This document shows, piece after piece, positions 25,651 through 33,527 of a stretch of DNA of 42,790 bases. Each line of letters starts with the position of its first letter. The first letter of the stretch is position 1. The DNA lies in contig NZ_JAODNK010000195.1 of NCBI RefSeq assembly GCF_025465275.1, positions 1-42,790 of the forward strand, given 5' to 3'. The DNA comes from Nocardia sp. (lineage in GTDB: Bacteria > Actinomycetota > Actinomycetes > Mycobacteriales > Mycobacteriaceae). The notes beneath the pieces are model-generated. The model did no database searches. It had not been told where the DNA came from and saw nothing but the letters and a program-made list of their open reading frames with translations. A program made the translations under genes and the position numbers.

Positions 25651-25681
25651 ACCGGAGCGTTGCAGCGTGAAGCGCTCCGGT
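25651..25681. other. Inverted repeat between bioN and dnaG
   Basis: ACCGGAGCG (25651-25659) and CGCTCCGGT (25673-25681) form a perfect 9-bp inverted repeat with a 13-base loop. It lies between the divergent starts of bioN and dnaG. It might be a regulator site for the bio operon or a leader structure; I see no further evidence. Confidence 0.4.
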
Positions 25682-25828
25682 TCTTCGATACGCAACGACT
25701 GATTTCGCAAGGTCGGGGTAACTCCCCGGGTACGTCCAAAATCGAGTGGGTTCCGAACCGCCGCTACGCGTGCTCAACGGTCAACGGCTCCCAGGCCGTG
25801 CGCCAAAGGTTCGGGGAGCCGGTACAGC

Positions 25829-25834
25829 TAGACT
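25829..25834 (+). promoter_or_regulatory. Candidate -10 element of a leaderless dnaG promoter
   Basis: TAGACT fits the actinobacterial TANNNT -10 hexamer and ends seven bases before the dnaG GTG. Transcription would then start at or next to the start codon. This agrees with the lack of a ribosome site there. No convincing -35 is seen. Confidence 0.45.
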
Positions 25835-25841
25835 CGCCTGC

Positions 25842-27776
25842 GTGGCCGGCCGACTTCCAGACCGCGATATAGCGGCGATTCGTGAACGTGCTCGGATCGA
25901 GGATGTGGTCGGCGAGTACGTGACGTTGAAGCGTGCCGGTGCCGACTCCATGAAGGGGCTCTGTCCCTTCCACGACGAGAAATCTCCGTCGTTCCATGTG
26001 CGTCCGAATCACGGTCATTTCCACTGCTTCGGCTGCGGTGAGGGCGGCGATGTCTTCGCCTTCCTGCAGAAGATCGAGCATGTGGGCTTTGTCGAAGCGG
26101 TCGAGCAGGTGGCCGATCGTATCGGCTTCAAGATCAACTACGAGGGCGGCGGCACCTCGGTGCAGCGCGACCACGGCACCCGCTCACGCCTGGTCGCCGC
26201 CAATGCCGCCGCACACGAGTTCTATATGGCACGGCTGGGGGAGCCCGACGCCGAGGCGGCCCGCACGTATCTCACCGAGCGCAATTTCGACGCCAATGCC
26301 GCCCGCCAATTCGGCTGCGGCTTCGCGCCCGCCGGGTGGGACACGCTCACAAAGCACTTGCTCCGCAAGGGTTTCGACTTCAAGGAGCTGGAGGCGGCGG
26401 GGCTGTCCAGACAGGGCCAGCGCGGCCCGATGGACCGCTTCCATCGCCGGCTGCTGTGGCCCATCCGCAATCTCGGCGGCGATGTGATCGGCTTCGGCGC
26501 GCGCCGGCTCTTCGATGACGACACCATGACCGCGAAGTACGTCAATACGCCGGAAACGGTGCTGTACAAGAAGTCTCAGGTGCTGTTCGGGCTGGATCTC
26601 GCCAAGCGCGATATCGCCAAGGGGCATCAGGCCGTTGTTGTCGAGGGCTACACCGATGTGATGGCCATGCACCTGTCCGGCGTGAAAACCGCTGTGGCGT
26701 CCTGTGGTACGGCCTTCGGTGACGAACACCTCGCCATGCTGCGCCGCCTGCTCATGGATGACAATTTCTGGCGCGGCGAGATCATCTACACCTTCGACGG
26801 TGATGCGGCCGGCCAGGCGGCAGCCCTGAAAGCCTTCTCCGGCGACCAGAAGCTGGCCGGGCAGACCTACATCGCCGTCGCCCCCGACGGCCTGGACCCG
26901 TGCGAACTGCGCCAGCGCAGCGGCGACGGCTCCGTGCGGGATCTGGTGGCGCGCCGAGTCCCGTTGTACGAGTTCGTGATCCGCGGCCAGCTCGCCGAAC
27001 ACAATCTGGACACCCCCGAGGGCCAGGTGGACGCGCTGCGTCGCGGCGTGCCGGTGGTGGCGCAGATCAAGGACAATGCGCTGCGCAAGGCGTACGCGAC
27101 CAAGCTCGCCGGTTGGGTCGGCTGGGACGACATCCAGATGGTGGTCCGGCGGGTCGGTGACGAGGCGCGCAAGAACGCTCGCGGACCGGCCTCGGCCACT
27201 CCCACTCGCCGCGGCGCCGGTGCGGAACGGGATGCGTCACAACCGGTTACCCCACCACCCGCGGCCCTGCCCAGCCCGCGCGATCCGTCGCTGATCGTGC
27301 AGCGCCAGACGCTCACCGCAGCACTGCAGTACCCCGCATTCGCCGGACCGGTCTTCGATTCGCTGGAACCCGAGGCCTTTACGCATCCTGCCTACAAGGC
27401 GATGCTCGCCGCTATTGCCGGAGCGGGCGGCACCGGCAAGGGTCTGGGCGGCGCGGAATGGGTGGCCGCGGTGGCCGACAATACCGACGACCTCACCATG
27501 CGCTCCCTGGTCTCGGAACTGGCCGCGGAGCAGCTGCCGGTGAAAACCGAAGCCGATATCCCGCGTCTGGTCACCGGGGTCCTGGCCCGCGTCCAGGAGG
27601 CATGGGTCGGCCGCCAGATCGCCGAACTGAAGTCCAAGCTGCAGCGCATCTCCTCCACCGAACAGCCCGAGCCGTACTTCGCGCTGTTCGGCGACCTGGT
27701 GGCGCTGGAGCAGTACCGCAAGAGCCTGCTCACGCAGGCCATGGGCAATTCTTCCGACTTCAACAACGGCCGCTAG
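25842..27776 (+). CDS. dnaG: DNA primase DnaG
   Basis: A 644-residue primase that makes RNA primers at the replication fork. The N-terminal CHC2 zinc finger reads CPFHDEKSPSF then FHCFGCGEGGD (Cys/His ligands, near residues 41-66). The catalytic core follows with FGAR and TPET motifs. The TOPRIM domain has VVEGYTDVMAMH (Glu) and TFDGDAAGQAA (DxD). The C-terminal part, after a Pro/Ala-rich linker around residues 445-475, should bind the DnaB helicase. GTG 25842 (VAGRLPDRDIAAIRERARI) gives the standard start. The length is close to the mycobacterial protein. Confidence 0.97.
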   Translation: MAGRLPDRDIAAIRERARIEDVVGEYVTLKRAGADSMKGLCPFHDEKSPSFHVRPNHGHFHCFGCGEGGDVFAFLQKIEHVGFVEAVEQVADRIGFKINYEGGGTSVQRDHGTRSRLVAANAAAHEFYMARLGEPDAEAARTYLTERNFDANAARQFGCGFAPAGWDTLTKHLLRKGFDFKELEAAGLSRQGQRGPMDRFHRRLLWPIRNLGGDVIGFGARRLFDDDTMTAKYVNTPETVLYKKSQVLFGLDLAKRDIAKGHQAVVVEGYTDVMAMHLSGVKTAVASCGTAFGDEHLAMLRRLLMDDNFWRGEIIYTFDGDAAGQAAALKAFSGDQKLAGQTYIAVAPDGLDPCELRQRSGDGSVRDLVARRVPLYEFVIRGQLAEHNLDTPEGQVDALRRGVPVVAQIKDNALRKAYATKLAGWVGWDDIQMVVRRVGDEARKNARGPASATPTRRGAGAERDASQPVTPPPAALPSPRDPSLIVQRQTLTAALQYPAFAGPVFDSLEPEAFTHPAYKAMLAAIAGAGGTGKGLGGAEWVAAVADNTDDLTMRSLVSELAAEQLPVKTEADIPRLVTGVLARVQEAWVGRQIAELKSKLQRISSTEQPEPYFALFGDLVALEQYRKSLLTQAMGNSSDFNNGR

Positions 27777-27792
27777 CGCGCGGCCGCACTCC

Positions 27793-28038
27793 CTACCGTC
27801 GCAGCTGGTCGTGCGGCACCAGAATGGTGGTGCGCTCGTCCAGCGGAACCATGGGCTCCAGCTTGGGCTCCGTACTCAGCTTGTCCGACAGCTTCTGCCG
27901 CCCGACCTGTACCAGCTTCCGAGTGACGGGGCTCTCACCGATCGCACGGGTCGTCTTACTGATCTGCTCGTACCGCACCCGCCCGGCCTTCGCGCCGAGT
28001 ACATACCCGGCAGCGACACCGATGATCAACCGCAGCAT
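27793..28038 (-). CDS. Small YtxH-like membrane-anchored protein (Rv2342-like)
   Basis: An 81-residue protein. ATG 28038 follows GGAGGAG about seven bases upstream, a strong reason to reject longer upstream starts. It begins with a short hydrophobic, glycine-containing segment (LRLIIGVAAGYVLGAKAG), then a basic stretch (RVRYEQI) and a charged helical tail. This resembles YtxH-domain proteins. It faces dnaG with 16 bp between the stops. A small conserved protein sits in the same place in mycobacteria. No function is known. Confidence 0.8.
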   Translation of the reverse strand: MLRLIIGVAAGYVLGAKAGRVRYEQISKTTRAIGESPVTRKLVQVGRQKLSDKLSTEPKLEPMVPLDERTTILVPHDQLRR

Positions 28039-28155
28039 CTCGAGAAGCTCCTCCCATAGGCCTGTCCGCGCCTCTATCCTGCCCGACACCCCACCCCCCT
28101 GTCGATCCGCCTCTCCGTACGTTCTCATCAACATGTGCCCAGGTAGAGACACGAT

Positions 28156-28185
28156 TTGGGAAGTGAACAACCGATACGCTAAAGT
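28156..28185 (+). promoter_or_regulatory. Candidate promoter of tRNA-Asn
   Basis: TTGGGA (28156-28161) and TAAAGT (28180-28185) are separated by 18 bases and lie about 35 bases before the tRNA 5' end. This is the expected layout for a stable-RNA housekeeping promoter with a short leader. Confidence 0.5.
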
Positions 28186-28220
28186 TTTCTCCGGTCGCCC
28201 GAGAGGGTAACCACCGCCAT

Positions 28221-28293
28221 TCCCCTATAGCTCAATTGGCAGAGCAGCCGACTGTTAATCGGCAGGTTGTTGGTTCGAGTCCATCTGGGGGAG
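28221..28293 (+). tRNA. tRNA-Asn (anticodon GTT)
   Basis: 73 bases that fold as a full cloverleaf. The acceptor TCCCCTA pairs with TGGGGGA, with one T-G wobble. The D-arm region is AGCTCAATTGGCAGAGC. The anticodon stem GCCGA/TCGGC encloses GTT at 28254-28256. The T-arm has GGTTCGAGTCC, and the discriminator base is G. The CCA end is not encoded in full. A strong terminator follows at 28301, and the 3' end is the left attachment site of a probable island. Confidence 0.97.
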
Positions 28294-28294
28294 C
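28253..28294 (+). other. Left attachment-like site (attL) within tRNA-Asn
   Basis: The 30 bases at 28265-28294 (variable loop to 3' end) are identical to 37627-37656. Similarity starts at the anticodon loop TGTTAA (28253-28258), a common crossover place for tRNA-specific integrases. The complete tRNA is kept on this side, as expected when an element brings its own copy of the 3' end. Confidence 0.72.
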
Positions 28295-28300
28295 AAGAAT

Positions 28301-28333
28301 AAGCCCCTGACCAGGAAATCTGGTCAGGGGCTT
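28301..28333 (+). terminator. Intrinsic terminator of tRNA-Asn
   Basis: AAGCCCCTGACCAG (28301-28314) and CTGGTCAGGGGCTT (28320-28333) form a perfect 14-bp stem with a 5-base loop, followed by the T-rich TCTTTGTT. This is a classic intrinsic terminator eight bases after the tRNA. Confidence 0.93.
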
Positions 28334-29032
28334 TCTTTGTTCGGTCCGCTGATCCGACCCCGTCCCAAAAAACCCCAAGAATTCGCCGCCGACGTTTTGT
28401 TGACCGGTCCTGTCGACGTGCGGCGAGTCATCCAACAGCGCCACTATGGTGGCGCGTCCGTCCCGGTGTTGTCGGTTGCGGGGGTCTGGTGGCCGACGTG
28501 TGCTGTCCCGGTGTGAGACCGAGTGTTGTCGGTCTGCGATGAGTGTGATGAGCCTGCGGTTCCAGTGCTGGAATCGCAACGAGATGATTGCTGTTGCATG
28601 GTGTCTCGATAGTCCGAGCTGGGTAGCGTTTGGGCACTGGCTATTTCGAGCAGGGCTGGTCCTGCATCGCCCCGGATCGCTCGGGGTTCTTGATCATCGT
28701 CGACGGCGTCCGTATATCCATGTTGGGTCGTCAGCAGTGTTTCTGGGATATCAGTCCTCGTCGGTGCACTGCGAGGTGGCTGCGCAACGCGCTGATTCGG
28801 AACCGAAGGGCTCTGGGTGGGGGTTGTCGTAGCCGAGTATCGTGCACCGTGTCAGCCCGGTCACGCTCTAGACCCTCTTACGGATCGCACGATCGACCCG
28901 ACTCGGAATGCCGGGTTGTCACCGTCGCATGGCGGTTGGCCAGTAGGTCTACTCGTCTGATTCACCGTCATCTGTAGCTTCGGAGACTGTGACCGTGCGA
29001 CGCTCGTGAATTGAGTCTGTTCGTCGGACGTG
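28334..29032. other. Gene-free stretch after tRNA-Asn
   Basis: About 700 bp without a convincing gene. Open frames exist on both strands but show no recognisable motif or good ribosome site. Two near-identical segments, GTGTTGTCGGTTGCG and GTGTTGTCGGTCTGCG, lie within about 28455-28540 and could be relics of arm sites of a lost integrase. This is where an integrase gene would be expected. Confidence 0.5.
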
Positions 29033-29716
29033 TCAGCCTTCCTGCTCTGCCAGTACGGCCGTCGTCAGGGTGAGATGTCGAGTCAATATGTCGGCAGCGG
29101 TGTCGGGCTCACGAGCCAGCGCCGCCTCCTCCAATCGGCGATGCTCGTCAACGCCGTCGCGCTCAGGGTTACGGTGTGCCGACCAGCGGCGGGCCAGCTC
29201 GCTCGCGACCCACAGCCGGTCGAAGGTTTCCAGCAGCACCGGGTTGCCGCACCCTTCCAAGAGTGTGCGATGGAACACCCGATGCGCCTCGGCCCATCCT
29301 TCGCTGTAGTACTCGCCGTCCGCCGGGGTGAATGCCGGTGTGCGCGCCAAGCGGTGGTGGGCAGCTCGCACGTCGCCTTCCCAGTCGACGTCACCGCGTT
29401 CGATCGACATGCGTAGCAGGACTGGCTCGATGGTCCGGCGGGCCTCTCCGATCTGTTGCCAGCGGTGCGCGGAAAAAGCTGGGACCGCGAAGCCGCGATT
29501 GGTCAGCCGTTCGGCCAGGCCCTCGCCAACCAGCCGCACCAGCGCCTCGCGCACCACAGCCAGGCTCACACCGTGTTGCCCGGCTAGATCCTGCGGCTTG
29601 AGCGCGGCACCGGGCGCGTACTCGCCGCGCATGATCGCGTTGCGCAGTTGTGCGTAGACCTGCTCGGAAAGCATCTGCTTCGCCGGCTGGGCTGGGTTGG
29701 GGATTGTCCGAGTCAT
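29033..29716 (-). CDS. GntR-family transcriptional regulator, FadR/FCD type
   Basis: A 227-residue regulator starting at ATG 29716 (MTRTIPNPAQ). The winged helix spans about residues 15-80: LSEQVYAQLRNAIMRGEYAPG, LAGQHGVSLAVVREAL and RLVGEGLAERLTNRGFAV. The C-terminal helical FCD-like ligand domain has AHRVFHRTLLEGCGNPVLLE and VDEHRRLEEAAL, with His residues that bind metal or acid ligands in the family. It diverges from the PEBP-SDR pair, and the 89-bp gap holds an inverted repeat overlapping a promoter. It is therefore probably the repressor of that pair and perhaps of itself. Confidence 0.92.
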   Translation of the reverse strand: MTRTIPNPAQPAKQMLSEQVYAQLRNAIMRGEYAPGAALKPQDLAGQHGVSLAVVREALVRLVGEGLAERLTNRGFAVPAFSAHRWQQIGEARRTIEPVLLRMSIERGDVDWEGDVRAAHHRLARTPAFTPADGEYYSEGWAEAHRVFHRTLLEGCGNPVLLETFDRLWVASELARRWSAHRNPERDGVDEHRRLEEAALAREPDTAADILTRHLTLTTAVLAEQEG

Positions 29717-29731
29717 CACTCGATCATAGAC

Positions 29732-29765
29732 GATTTGACAAATCATCGATTATTTCTGTTATCGT
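29732..29765 (+). promoter_or_regulatory. Promoter of the PEBP-SDR operon overlapped by a GntR-type operator
   Basis: GATTTGACAAATC (29732-29744) is a perfect 6-bp inverted repeat around a central A. It contains TTGACA (29735-29740), a consensus -35. TATCGT (29760-29765) is a candidate -10 at 19-bp spacing. A regulator bound at the repeat would cover the -35, consistent with repression by the divergent GntR protein. Confidence 0.6.
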
Positions 29766-29805
29766 CGATCTTGCACATCCGGTACGACTCGAAAGGCGCG
29801 ACACG

Positions 29806-30339
29806 ATGAGCGCAAACAATCCCTTCGCCCGCCTCCCCGAGGCAGCGGCATTCACGGTCACCAGCACCACGGTCAGCGACGGCGCCGCCTGGCCGCCCGC
29901 GCAGTGGTCCTCCGGCGCCACCGGCGGCAAAGACGTTTCCCCGCAGTTGAATTGGAGCGGCGCCCCAGCAGGTACCAAGAGCTACGCCGTGACCGTGTAC
30001 GACCCCGATGCCCCCACCGGCTCCGGCTTCTGGCACTGGGCCGTCGCCAACATCCCGGCCACGACCACGACCCTTCCCGAGGGCATCGGAGACGACACGG
30101 GCAGCGGCTTACCGATCGGCTCCTTCCAATTGCCGAACGACGCGCGCCTACCTCGATACATCGGTGCGGCACCCCCGGCCGGGCACGGTAAGCACCGCTA
30201 TTTCGTCACCGTGCACGCTCTGGATGTGGACGACATCGGCATCGCGTCCGACTCCACGCCGGCTCTGCTCGGATTCACTATCGCCGGCCACATCCTGGGC
30301 CGAGCCACGCTCGTCGCCACGGCCGAGACAACGCAGTGA
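29806..30339 (+). CDS. YbhB/YbcL-family phosphatidylethanolamine-binding-like protein
   Basis: A 177-residue protein starting at ATG 29806 with GAAAGG upstream. It has the PEBP hallmarks: SPQLNWSGAPAGTKSYAVTV, the DPDAP loop (VYDPDAPTGSGFWHW), and the PPAGHGKHRYFVTVHALD segment with the GxHRY-type ligand site. Bacterial YbhB/YbcL proteins bind anionic groups and are linked to inhibition of kinases, though their role is poorly known. No signal peptide is seen. It forms a likely operon with the SDR gene 86 bp downstream, under the divergent GntR regulator. Confidence 0.93.
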   Translation: MSANNPFARLPEAAAFTVTSTTVSDGAAWPPAQWSSGATGGKDVSPQLNWSGAPAGTKSYAVTVYDPDAPTGSGFWHWAVANIPATTTTLPEGIGDDTGSGLPIGSFQLPNDARLPRYIGAAPPAGHGKHRYFVTVHALDVDDIGIASDSTPALLGFTIAGHILGRATLVATAETTQ

Positions 30340-30425
30340 ATTCGGGTTCGAATCGCGCTCGACCTGACCGCAACTTCGGTCAGGATCCGGACCAGGTACG
30401 GGATTTGAGACTTCAAGGAAACACT

Positions 30426-31268
30426 ATGAGCGACAACAATATCGACCGCATGGACGATCGAACTGTGCTGATCACGGGTGCGACGGACGGACTCGGTCGC
30501 GAACTCGCGGTGCGACTCGGCGCAGCGGGTGCCCGGCTGATCCTGCACGGCCGCAACCCAGATCGGGCCGCAGCGGTCGCCGTCGAGGTAACCGCCGCGA
30601 GCGGACACGCTCCGCTGATCATCCTGGCGGACCTGTCGCGTATCGCGGAGGTGGACCGGCTGGCCGACGAGATCATCTCCCACACTTCGCGATTGGATGT
30701 GCTCGTGAACAATGCCGGCACCGGCGGCCGGTCGGATGGGAAACGCGAACTCAGCGCCGACGGCAACGAATTAGTTTGGGCGGTCAACCATCTGGCCCCA
30801 TTTCGGCTGACGCGGCGACTGCTTCCGCTGCTACAAACCTCGGCTCCGGCGCGGGTGGTGAACGTAGCCTCCGCCGGACAGCAGGAGATCGACCTCGACG
30901 ATCCGACCCCCGAGCACAACTACAACGCATATACCGCCTACTGCAGAGCCAAGCTGGCGATGATCATGGCGACCATCGAGTACGCCGCGGAACTCGACGG
31001 AACCGGTGTCACCGTGAACGCACTGCACCCGGCCACCCTCATGGCGACAACCATGGTGCGCGAATCCGGCGTCACCCCGATCAGCACTGTCGCCGAAGGC
31101 GCCGACGCGACCCTTCGACTGATTTGCGATCCGAGCCTGTCGCAGATGACAGGCCGGTATTTCAACGGCACCAGGCAGAGCCATCCGCACACACAGGCCG
31201 ACGATCCGAAGGCACGCCGTCGCCTGCTCGAAATCAGTGACACCACAGTCATTTCGGCGGTGGGCTGA
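30426..31268 (+). CDS. Short-chain dehydrogenase/reductase
   Basis: A 280-residue NAD(P)-dependent oxidoreductase starting at ATG 30426 behind AAGGA. The Rossmann motif is TGATDGLG, DL follows in ILADLS, and NNAG is in VLVNNAGTGG. The catalytic residues are Ser in VVNVASAG and the YxxxK pair in AYCRAKLAM. The HGRN after the second strand favours NADPH. It resembles the retinol-dehydrogenase-like SDRs of actinomycetes. It follows the PEBP gene and ends at a strong hairpin (31274-31313). The substrate is unknown. Confidence 0.93.
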   Translation: MSDNNIDRMDDRTVLITGATDGLGRELAVRLGAAGARLILHGRNPDRAAAVAVEVTAASGHAPLIILADLSRIAEVDRLADEIISHTSRLDVLVNNAGTGGRSDGKRELSADGNELVWAVNHLAPFRLTRRLLPLLQTSAPARVVNVASAGQQEIDLDDPTPEHNYNAYTAYCRAKLAMIMATIEYAAELDGTGVTVNALHPATLMATTMVRESGVTPISTVAEGADATLRLICDPSLSQMTGRYFNGTRQSHPHTQADDPKARRRLLEISDTTVISAVG

Positions 31269-31273
31269 AGGTA

Positions 31274-31313
31274 GTGGGCCGGTAGGTACGCCTCACGTGA
31301 CCTATCGGCCCAC
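31274..31313. terminator. Bidirectional terminator hairpin after the SDR gene
   Basis: GTGGGCCGGTAGGT (31274-31287) pairs with ACCTATCGGCCCAC (31300-31313) with a single mismatch and a 12-base loop. It lies six bases after the SDR stop and faces the convergent membrane-protein gene. Confidence 0.8.
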
Positions 31314-31344
31314 CACCCCGAGTCTGCAGACTGTGTCCATCATT

Positions 31345-31380
31345 GAGCACACTCTCATGCCGCGCCCCGCGCGTTGGTCG
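31345..31380 (+). repeat. Island repeat, copy 1
   Basis: GAGCACACT then CATGCCGCGCCCCGCGCGTTG. It starts the series of eight similar same-strand elements described in the findings. It ends six bases before the stop codon of the minus-strand membrane-protein gene, on its downstream side. Confidence 0.55.
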
Positions 31381-31385
31381 GGTGA

Positions 31386-31850
31386 TCAGGTGCGGGCGAT
31401 CGTGGGAGCGAACCTCCGCTCCCATACCTCCCGGATCGCCACTGCCACAAGAACCACCAGCAAGGCGGTAACCGGCTCGAGATGGAAGTTCCAATGTCCA
31501 CTCGGCAGTGCGTACCAGATCAGTACAGCCGCCGCGAATGGCACCGTCACGGTGATGGCTCCGGCGGCGAACTTCCGCACTGCCACCGCTTCTGCAAGTG
31601 CTGTCAGCACCAGTAGGCAAAACCCGATCAGTGAGATAGGGCCCATCTGGTCGAACCCGTCCGATGGCAGATAGTCCGCGTACCGCCGGGGCACATCGGT
31701 CAGAGGCGTATAGGCATCCCAGCCGAAATCGTCCTCCGCGCCGCTGCCGAACCAGGTGATGCCCCCGCCAAGCATGGCTGCCATAACGAAGACCCACCAG
31801 AACGCATGACCTGCGATATGCGCCGTCCGGAAAGCCTGGTATCGAGTCAT
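31386..31850 (-). CDS. Small integral membrane protein, function unknown
   Basis: A 154-residue protein starting at ATG 31850 (MTRYQAFRTAHIAGHAFWW). Four hydrophobic segments are seen: around residues 13-33 (FWWVFVMAAMLGGGITWF), 68-90 (ISLIGFCLLVLTALAEAVAV), 95-112 and 121-138. A polar extracytoplasmic loop (about 35-65) contains several Asp and Tyr residues. The C-terminus is basic (REVWERRFAPTIART). I do not recognise a family. The start has no strong ribosome site. It lies between two copies of the island repeat. Confidence 0.65.
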   Translation of the reverse strand: MTRYQAFRTAHIAGHAFWWVFVMAAMLGGGITWFGSGAEDDFGWDAYTPLTDVPRRYADYLPSDGFDQMGPISLIGFCLLVLTALAEAVAVRKFAAGAITVTVPFAAAVLIWYALPSGHWNFHLEPVTALLVVLVAVAIREVWERRFAPTIART

Positions 31851-31939
31851 GCACTGCAACTTAGGACAGCGGCATCCTGGCCCACGCTCATCGATACCAC
31901 GACGCGCCGATCTGCGAGCTGGCTGTATACGGGCATAGT

Positions 31940-32006
31940 GAGCACCCATGCCGCGACCCGCGCGTTGCGAACCGGCCAGCGCGGGCGCCGGAAGATCAAG
32001 TGGCCG
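31940..32006 (+). repeat. Island repeat, copy 2
   Basis: GAGCACC, CATGCCGCGACCCGCGCGTTG, CCGGCCAGCGCGG and AAGTGGCCG in order. With copy 5 it is the longest version. CGCGTTG and CAGCGCG can pair (one G-U) to make a stem. Confidence 0.6.
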
Positions 32007-32023
32007 TGTGCATCCGAGGCCGG

Positions 32024-32043
32024 CCGAACGCACCCTATTGCCG
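32024..32043 (+). repeat. Island repeat, copy 3 (left part only)
   Basis: CCGAACGCACCCTATTGCCG. It lies nine bases beyond the stop codon of the minus-strand SDR gene. Only the first box of the repeat is present. Confidence 0.5.
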
Positions 32044-32052
32044 ATGAGCCTG

Positions 32053-32799
32053 CTATCCAGCGTGGTCGTAGGTGATCTGGGGTCCCCCTTGTCGAATGGT
32101 TGCTACCTGTGGGTAGAGGAGTGCCGGGTCGTCGCCGAGGCGTGCTTTCCATGCCGCGGTCTGCTCATCGGCGAGCACCTCGAGTGCCCTGTCTTGTAGT
32201 CCGTCGAGTGCCCGGCGCGCGATCAGCTCGGGATCGGTCTTGTCAGTGTCGATGGTGGCCATCATGTCGGTATCCACGCTGGCCATGGCTAGCCCGGTGA
32301 CCTGGGTGCCCTGGCCGGCGAGTTCCAGACGGATGCCGTTGGTCAGGGCCCAGGCGGCTGCCTTGGAAGCGGAATAGCTATTGGAATGCTCATAGCCCAT
32401 CCAGGCCATTACCGACAACACATTGAGCACCGCCCCGCCGCCGCCCGCGGCCAGTACCGGTGCGAAGGCGCGGACCATGCGCAAGGTGCCGAAGTAGTTG
32501 GTCTCCATCTCTTTTCGGATATCCGGCATCGCGCCGTCGGTGAGCCGCGCGAACGTGGACACACCCGCGTTGTTGATCAGCAGTGTCACATCATCGGCCG
32601 CTGTCGCCGCGGCGGCGACGGACGCATCGTCGGTGACATCGAGCTGGATTGCCACTACGCCGGGCAGGTCGAGATCCTGCGGTCGGCGGGTGGCCGCATA
32701 GATCTTGGCGGCGCCCCGGCGCTGTAATTCGGTGACGAAGCGTCGTCCGATGCCGCGATTGGCGCCGGTCACCAGGGCTATCGAATTCTTGATTTCCAT
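32053..32799 (-). CDS. Short-chain dehydrogenase/reductase under MerR control
   Basis: A 248-residue enzyme. Cofactor motif TGANRGIG, LDVTD after the third strand, INNAG, catalytic Ser in LNVLSVMAWMG and SYSASKAAA supplying Tyr and Lys. This is the classic SDR layout of oxidoreductases often paired with a MerR regulator. It diverges from the MerR gene, with 44 bp between starts holding an 18-bp palindrome. A -10-like TAGCGT (minus strand, 32812-32807) ends seven bases before ATG 32799, so the transcript may be leaderless. The substrate is unknown; a reactive carbonyl or quinone is plausible. Confidence 0.93.
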   Translation of the reverse strand: MEIKNSIALVTGANRGIGRRFVTELQRRGAAKIYAATRRPQDLDLPGVVAIQLDVTDDASVAAAATAADDVTLLINNAGVSTFARLTDGAMPDIRKEMETNYFGTLRMVRAFAPVLAAGGGGAVLNVLSVMAWMGYEHSNSYSASKAAAWALTNGIRLELAGQGTQVTGLAMASVDTDMMATIDTDKTDPELIARRALDGLQDRALEVLADEQTAAWKARLGDDPALLYPQVATIRQGGPQITYDHAG

Positions 32800-32815
32800 G
32801 ACCGCTACGCTAGAA

Positions 32816-32833
32816 CCTCACGTTGACGTGAGG
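32816..32833. promoter_or_regulatory. MerR-type operator inside a long-spacer promoter
   Basis: CCTCACGTTGACGTGAGG is an 8-bp inverted repeat with a 2-bp centre. Read on the minus strand it lies between TTGCCC (-35, 32838-32833) and TAGCGT (-10, 32812-32807), a 20-bp spacer. Palindromes in 19-20-bp spacers are the hallmark of MerR-activated promoters. It should serve the SDR gene and perhaps the regulator. Confidence 0.75.
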
Positions 32834-32843
32834 GGCAAGCCTG

Positions 32844-33206
32844 ATGGGTAAGACGGCACATCCGATGCGCATCGGAGAACTCGCGCACCGCACCGGCGTC
32901 AGTGTGCGCGCTTTGCGGTACTACGAGGAGCAACAGCTGCTCGTCCCCGAGCGCACCGCCTCCGGCCAGCGGGTCTACACCGAGGAAGCGGTCGAGCGGG
33001 TTCGCATTTTCCAGCAGTTCTACGCCGCTGGGCTCAGCAGCCGCACCATCGCTAAGCTGTTGCCCTGCATCGACACCGGCCACAGCACCCCCACCCAACG
33101 CGACGAGCTGCTGACCGAGCGCGACCGCCTCGCCACCCACATCGATACCATGACCCACGCCCTGCGCCGACTCGACCAACTCATCACCGCTGCCGACCCT
33201 CGCTGA
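32844..33206 (+). CDS. MerR-family transcriptional regulator
   Basis: A 120-residue regulator (ATG 32844; ATG 32865, MRIGELAHRTGV, is equally plausible). The N-terminal winged helix has MRIGELAHRTGVSVRALRYY and EEQQLLVPERTASGQRVY. A dimerisation helix follows (TERDRLATHIDTMTHALRRLDQLI). There is one Cys, in LLPCID, and no Cys cluster, so metal sensing is not supported. It has no long effector domain. It diverges from the SDR gene and probably activates it through the palindrome at 32816-32833. Confidence 0.93.
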   Translation: MGKTAHPMRIGELAHRTGVSVRALRYYEEQQLLVPERTASGQRVYTEEAVERVRIFQQFYAAGLSSRTIAKLLPCIDTGHSTPTQRDELLTERDRLATHIDTMTHALRRLDQLITAADPR

Positions 33207-33527
33207 GACCTTCAGCGCTCTCGGCACCGCCACACTCGCCAACCCGAATCCTCCTGCCCTGGAACATGACTGACGAGCTGATCCGCCAACCGTGTGACTC
33301 GGGACGGAAAGTGGCGGTGTTCTCGCGCCATCAGATGGCGTAATCCGTGATCAATCACCGCTGAAGCCGGAAATCGTCGTAAACCCAGTTCACCGCAACG
33401 ACTTACGACCCAGCGAGCAGGCCAGGACGAGCCAACGACCAAGTTGAGGTACACAAGCTGACGGCGACCGAGTCGAGCTCGTTCTCGACCTGCTCGGCGC
33501 CCGTGCAGAGCACAGCAGCTCGGCATA
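33207..33527. other. Intergenic stretch without a recognised gene
   Basis: About 320 bp after the MerR gene. The right part (33400-33527) may hold the decayed continuation of the kinase pseudogene, on the minus strand. Nothing else is recognised. Confidence 0.4.

Noticed and set aside
28232..28579. Minus-strand open frame of 115 codons crossing tRNA-Asn
   Set aside because: Its end (DGLEPTTCRLTVGCSAN) is the familiar spurious translation of the antisense of a tRNA gene; the tRNA fold is clear.
28334..29032. Search for an integrase gene next to the left att site
   Set aside because: No frame shows the tyrosine-recombinase R-H-R-Y pattern or serine-recombinase start; left as gene-free.
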